Positions 61,827 through 64,000 of a stretch of 64,000 bases of DNA are shown here, in pieces. The position numbers and the translations under genes are program-made. The notes below the pieces were generated by a model. The model did not search any database and had not been told where the DNA came from. It worked only from the letters and a program-made list of their open reading frames with translations. This DNA is from Kitasatospora setae KM-6054 (GTDB lineage Bacteria > Actinomycetota > Actinomycetes > Streptomycetales > Streptomycetaceae), in assembly GCF_000269985.1 (NCBI RefSeq), contig NC_016109.1, positions 4,836,001-4,900,000 of the forward strand, given 5' to 3'. Every line of letters starts with the position of its first letter. Position 1 is the stretch's first letter.

Positions 61827-62023
61827 TCTCACCACTCCATTCACGCGGGTCGTTCCCCCCGATTCTCCCACCGCCCGGCCGGGCACCCCCTCCGATCGGC
61901 GGGGGTGCGGCGGCGCGCGCTCCGACTGAACGCTCAGGGTTCCCAGGAATCCCTCAGGCATGCTGATGATCAGGAGAACGGGCGGAGCGCGCGCGGGCGG
62001 GCGGACGGGGAGCGACGGCGGTT

Positions 62024-63157
62024 ATGGGGCTGACCAGTCACAAGGTGCTGGCACTGTCGGCGCTGCTGTCGGTGCTGATGGTGGCGGGTACGGTCCGGCT
62101 GTGGCCCCGGCTGGCGGGGAGCGGCTGGCGGGTGGTGCTCGGCCGGCTCGGCACGATCGTCGCCACCCAGCTCTCGGTGCTCTGCACGCTCGCCCTGGTG
62201 GCCAACAACTCGTTCGCGTTCTACAGCAGTTGGGACGACCTGCTGGGCACCGGCGAGAACCAGCCGGTGACCATCCAGGGCCAACTGTCGGGCCGCACCG
62301 CGGTCGTCCAGTCGCTCTCCACCGAGCACGTCCGCGACACCGGGGCGACCGGTCGGGCGCCCGAGCAGTCCGGCCGGCTGGAGAAGGTCCGGCTGCCCGG
62401 CGCGAGCACCGGGCTGACCACCGAGGGGTACGTCTACCTGCCGCCCGAGTACTTCCAGTCCGCCTACCAGGGCAGGCGGTTCCCCGCCGAGATCGCCATC
62501 ACCGGGTTCCCCGGCGACGCGAAGAACCTGGTCAGCAAGCTCAACTACCCGTCCGTGCAGCTGAAGCTGGTCCAGCAGGGCAAGGCCAAGCCGACCGTGC
62601 TGGTGCTGATGCGGCCCTCCCCGGCGATGCCCCGCGACACCGAGTGCGAGGACGTGCCGGGCGGCCCGCAGGCCGACCGGTACTTCAGCGCGGACGTGCC
62701 GGCCGCGCTGCGCGCCACCTACCGGATCGCGGACGGGCCGGGCAGCCTCGGCGTGATCGGCAACTCCACCGGCGGCTACTGCGCGCTGAAGCTGGCGATG
62801 CGCCACCCCGACGTGTTCGCCGCCGGGGTGTCGATGTCCGGCTACTACAAGGCCGCCGAGGACGCGACCACCGGCGACCTGTTCGGCGGCGACCAGGGCC
62901 GCCGCGACCAGGCCGACCTGGAGTGGCGGCTGGCCCACCTGCCCGCGCCCGCGACCGCGCTGCTGGTCGGCGGCAGCCGGGAGGGCGACGGCGACTACCA
63001 CGAGCAGACCGAGCGGTTCCGGGCCGCTGCCAAGGGCAGCGCCACCAAGGTCGCCGTGATCACCCTGGACAGCGGCGGCCACAACTTCACCACCTGGTCC
63101 CGGATGCTGCCCGCCTCGCTCGGCTGGCTCTCCGACCACCTCGCCGCCCCGGCCTGA
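62024..63157 (+). CDS. Membrane-anchored esterase-like alpha/beta hydrolase (paralogue 2)
   Basis: 377-aa paralogue of the product of 12611-13792, with the same layout: two N-terminal hydrophobic helices, the NNSFAFYSSWDDLL motif (NNAYGFYSSWNDLL in the other), YLPPEYFQS, nucleophile GNSTGG in GVIGNSTGGYCALKLAMRHPD, and DSGGHNFTTW with the likely catalytic histidine. The esterase part should be outside the membrane. GGGAG ribosome site 11 nt before the ATG. Substrate unknown. Confidence 0.75.
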   Translation: MGLTSHKVLALSALLSVLMVAGTVRLWPRLAGSGWRVVLGRLGTIVATQLSVLCTLALVANNSFAFYSSWDDLLGTGENQPVTIQGQLSGRTAVVQSLSTEHVRDTGATGRAPEQSGRLEKVRLPGASTGLTTEGYVYLPPEYFQSAYQGRRFPAEIAITGFPGDAKNLVSKLNYPSVQLKLVQQGKAKPTVLVLMRPSPAMPRDTECEDVPGGPQADRYFSADVPAALRATYRIADGPGSLGVIGNSTGGYCALKLAMRHPDVFAAGVSMSGYYKAAEDATTGDLFGGDQGRRDQADLEWRLAHLPAPATALLVGGSREGDGDYHEQTERFRAAAKGSATKVAVITLDSGGHNFTTWSRMLPASLGWLSDHLAAPA

Positions 63158-63637
63158 CCGTCCGACGGCCCGATGGCCCGTCGGCCCGTCGGCCCGCTCC
63201 GGGCCGACCGCCTGACCATCCGTCAGCCCGTCGGTCCGTCCGCCCGTCAGCCCGTCGGTCGTCAACCCGGCCGCCCGACCGGTCGTTCGGGATCTTTCCC
63301 GACCCCTTCTGACCGGCCGCGCGTCACAGCGCGCAACTCCGTGCGCGCAAAGAGTTTCGACCCGCGCCGCCCCCGGGTATGCAGCCATCGCGCGGGCGGG
63401 CCTGACGGATGGCCCACGAACGCCCGCCCGGAGCGGATCGGGGGTGTGGGCCAGTGGAAGGCGCGGCAGGCGCGGGGCACGGTCGCACCCGGGTCCGGAA
63501 TCCCTTCGCCGTTCCGGTGAACGCTGAGGGATCATTGCTCCACTGAGCGACACCGGCCGCCCGTTCGGGGCGCCCGTCCGCACATCCACCCGCGGCCCGA
63601 CGTGGCCGCACGCACCCGATACCGAGGACTGTTCGAG
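63158..63637. other. Gap before the second cold-shock gene
   Basis: 480 nt. The first ~105 nt (63160-63265) is low-complexity sequence with at least four GCCCGTCGG words. The middle includes a GCGCGC-rich hairpin-like part near 63325-63352. The rest likely carries the promoter and leader of the cold-shock gene. No gene is supported: its frames have random third positions. Confidence 0.4.
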
Positions 63638-64000
63638 ATGCCCACCGGCCAGGTCAAGTGGTTCAACGAGACGAAGGGCTACGGCTTCCTGTCGCGCGAC
63701 GACGGCGGCGAGGTGTTCGTCCACACCAAGGCGCTGCCCGCGGGCGTCACCACGCTCCGTCCGGGCCAGCGGGTCGAGTTCGGCGTCGCCGCGGGGCACC
63801 GCGGCGACCAGGCGATGAGCGTCCAACTGCTCGACGCGCTGCCCTCGGTGGCCGCCGCCCAGCGCAAGAGCGCCGACGACATGGCCCCGATCGTCCAGGA
63901 CCTGATCACCAAGCTGGACAGCGTGCTGCCCGGCCTGCAGCGCGGCCGCTACCCGGGCAAGCCGGAGGGGCAGAAGATCGCCATGGTGCTGCGCGCCATC
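63638..64000 (+). CDS. Cold-shock domain protein with C-terminal extension (cut by window end)
   Basis: At least 121 residues, running off the window without a stop. Residues 1-66 are a cold-shock domain (GQVKWFNETKGYGFLS and EVFVHTKAL); the rest (VAAAQRKSADDMAPIVQDLITKL) is a helical extension found in the ~127-aa Streptomyces CspF/SCO3731-type proteins, so only a few residues should be missing. ATG at 63638 with a weak GAGG site. Confidence 0.9.
   Translation, partial: MPTGQVKWFNETKGYGFLSRDDGGEVFVHTKALPAGVTTLRPGQRVEFGVAAGHRGDQAMSVQLLDALPSVAAAQRKSADDMAPIVQDLITKLDSVLPGLQRGRYPGKPEGQKIAMVLRAI

Overview
The window is very GC-rich, with G or C at nearly every third codon position, many GTG and TTG starts, and Streptomyces-type markers: a Nur-type Fur regulator, RsiG, DasR-like operators, a GAF-PAS-GGDEF protein of CdgB type, and groEL preceded by CIRCE. 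It looks like a Streptomycetaceae chromosome (Streptomyces, Kitasatospora or a close relative), mostly core genome rather than a mobile region. I see no tRNA, rRNA, CRISPR array, insertion sequence or prophage.

Layout. 0-4 kb: nur, ygfZ, dtd, rsiG (c-di-GMP-responsive anti-sigma factor for WhiG), asparaginase, dodecin. 4-12.6 kb: ppa, a PBP4-type D,D-peptidase, a zincin protease, tilS, hpt, ftsH, folE. 12.6-20.5 kb: a membrane-anchored esterase, a lysyltransferase-like membrane protein, the folate genes folP/folB/folK with an NTF2-like gene between them, a DUF3180 protein and a coiled-coil membrane protein. 20.5-26 kb: TerD, a hypothetical protein, ArfB, a flavin reductase, a GGDEF protein and a membrane-anchored beta-sandwich protein. 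26-33 kb: an amino-sugar locus (class II aldolase, NagA, NagK, SIS isomerase, DeoR regulator, orphan sugar-binding lipoprotein) with DasR-like sites. 33-37 kb: otsB, otsA and gpgS. 37-41.6 kb: a SAM-I riboswitch ahead of thrC, a MoaD/ThiS-like protein, a cold-shock protein and groEL. 41.8-43.7 kb: small accessory genes, including a DUF4031 gene frameshifted by a 32-bp palindromic insertion. 43.8-48.7 kb: a MacB-type ABC exporter, a PadR regulator and a PadR-coupled membrane protein. 48.8-60.9 kb: cutC, a HelD/HelR-like helicase, a 57-aa small protein, XPB helicase, a DUF2079 membrane protein, a small secreted protein, a large WYL-ended helicase-associated protein, an (EP)n membrane protein and a FecB-like lipoprotein. 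60.9-64 kb: a HAD phosphatase, a small membrane protein, a second esterase paralogous to the first, and a second cold-shock protein cut by the window end.

How parts work together. folE/folP/folB/folK give early tetrahydrofolate synthesis. The 26-33 kb genes can phosphorylate, deacetylate and split amino sugars, and show two layers of candidate control (DasR-like and DeoR-like sites). otsA/otsB/gpgS make trehalose and probably glucosylglycerate. About 18 genes carry a -10-like hexamer 6-8 nt before the start codon, the mark of leaderless transcripts. The most notable single observations are the SAM-I riboswitch on thrC, the aga-like content of the amino-sugar locus, the element-disrupted DUF4031 gene, altered c-di-GMP motifs in RsiG, and a structured SD-to-start spacer in ftsH. 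All family calls come from reading the sequence; no search was run.
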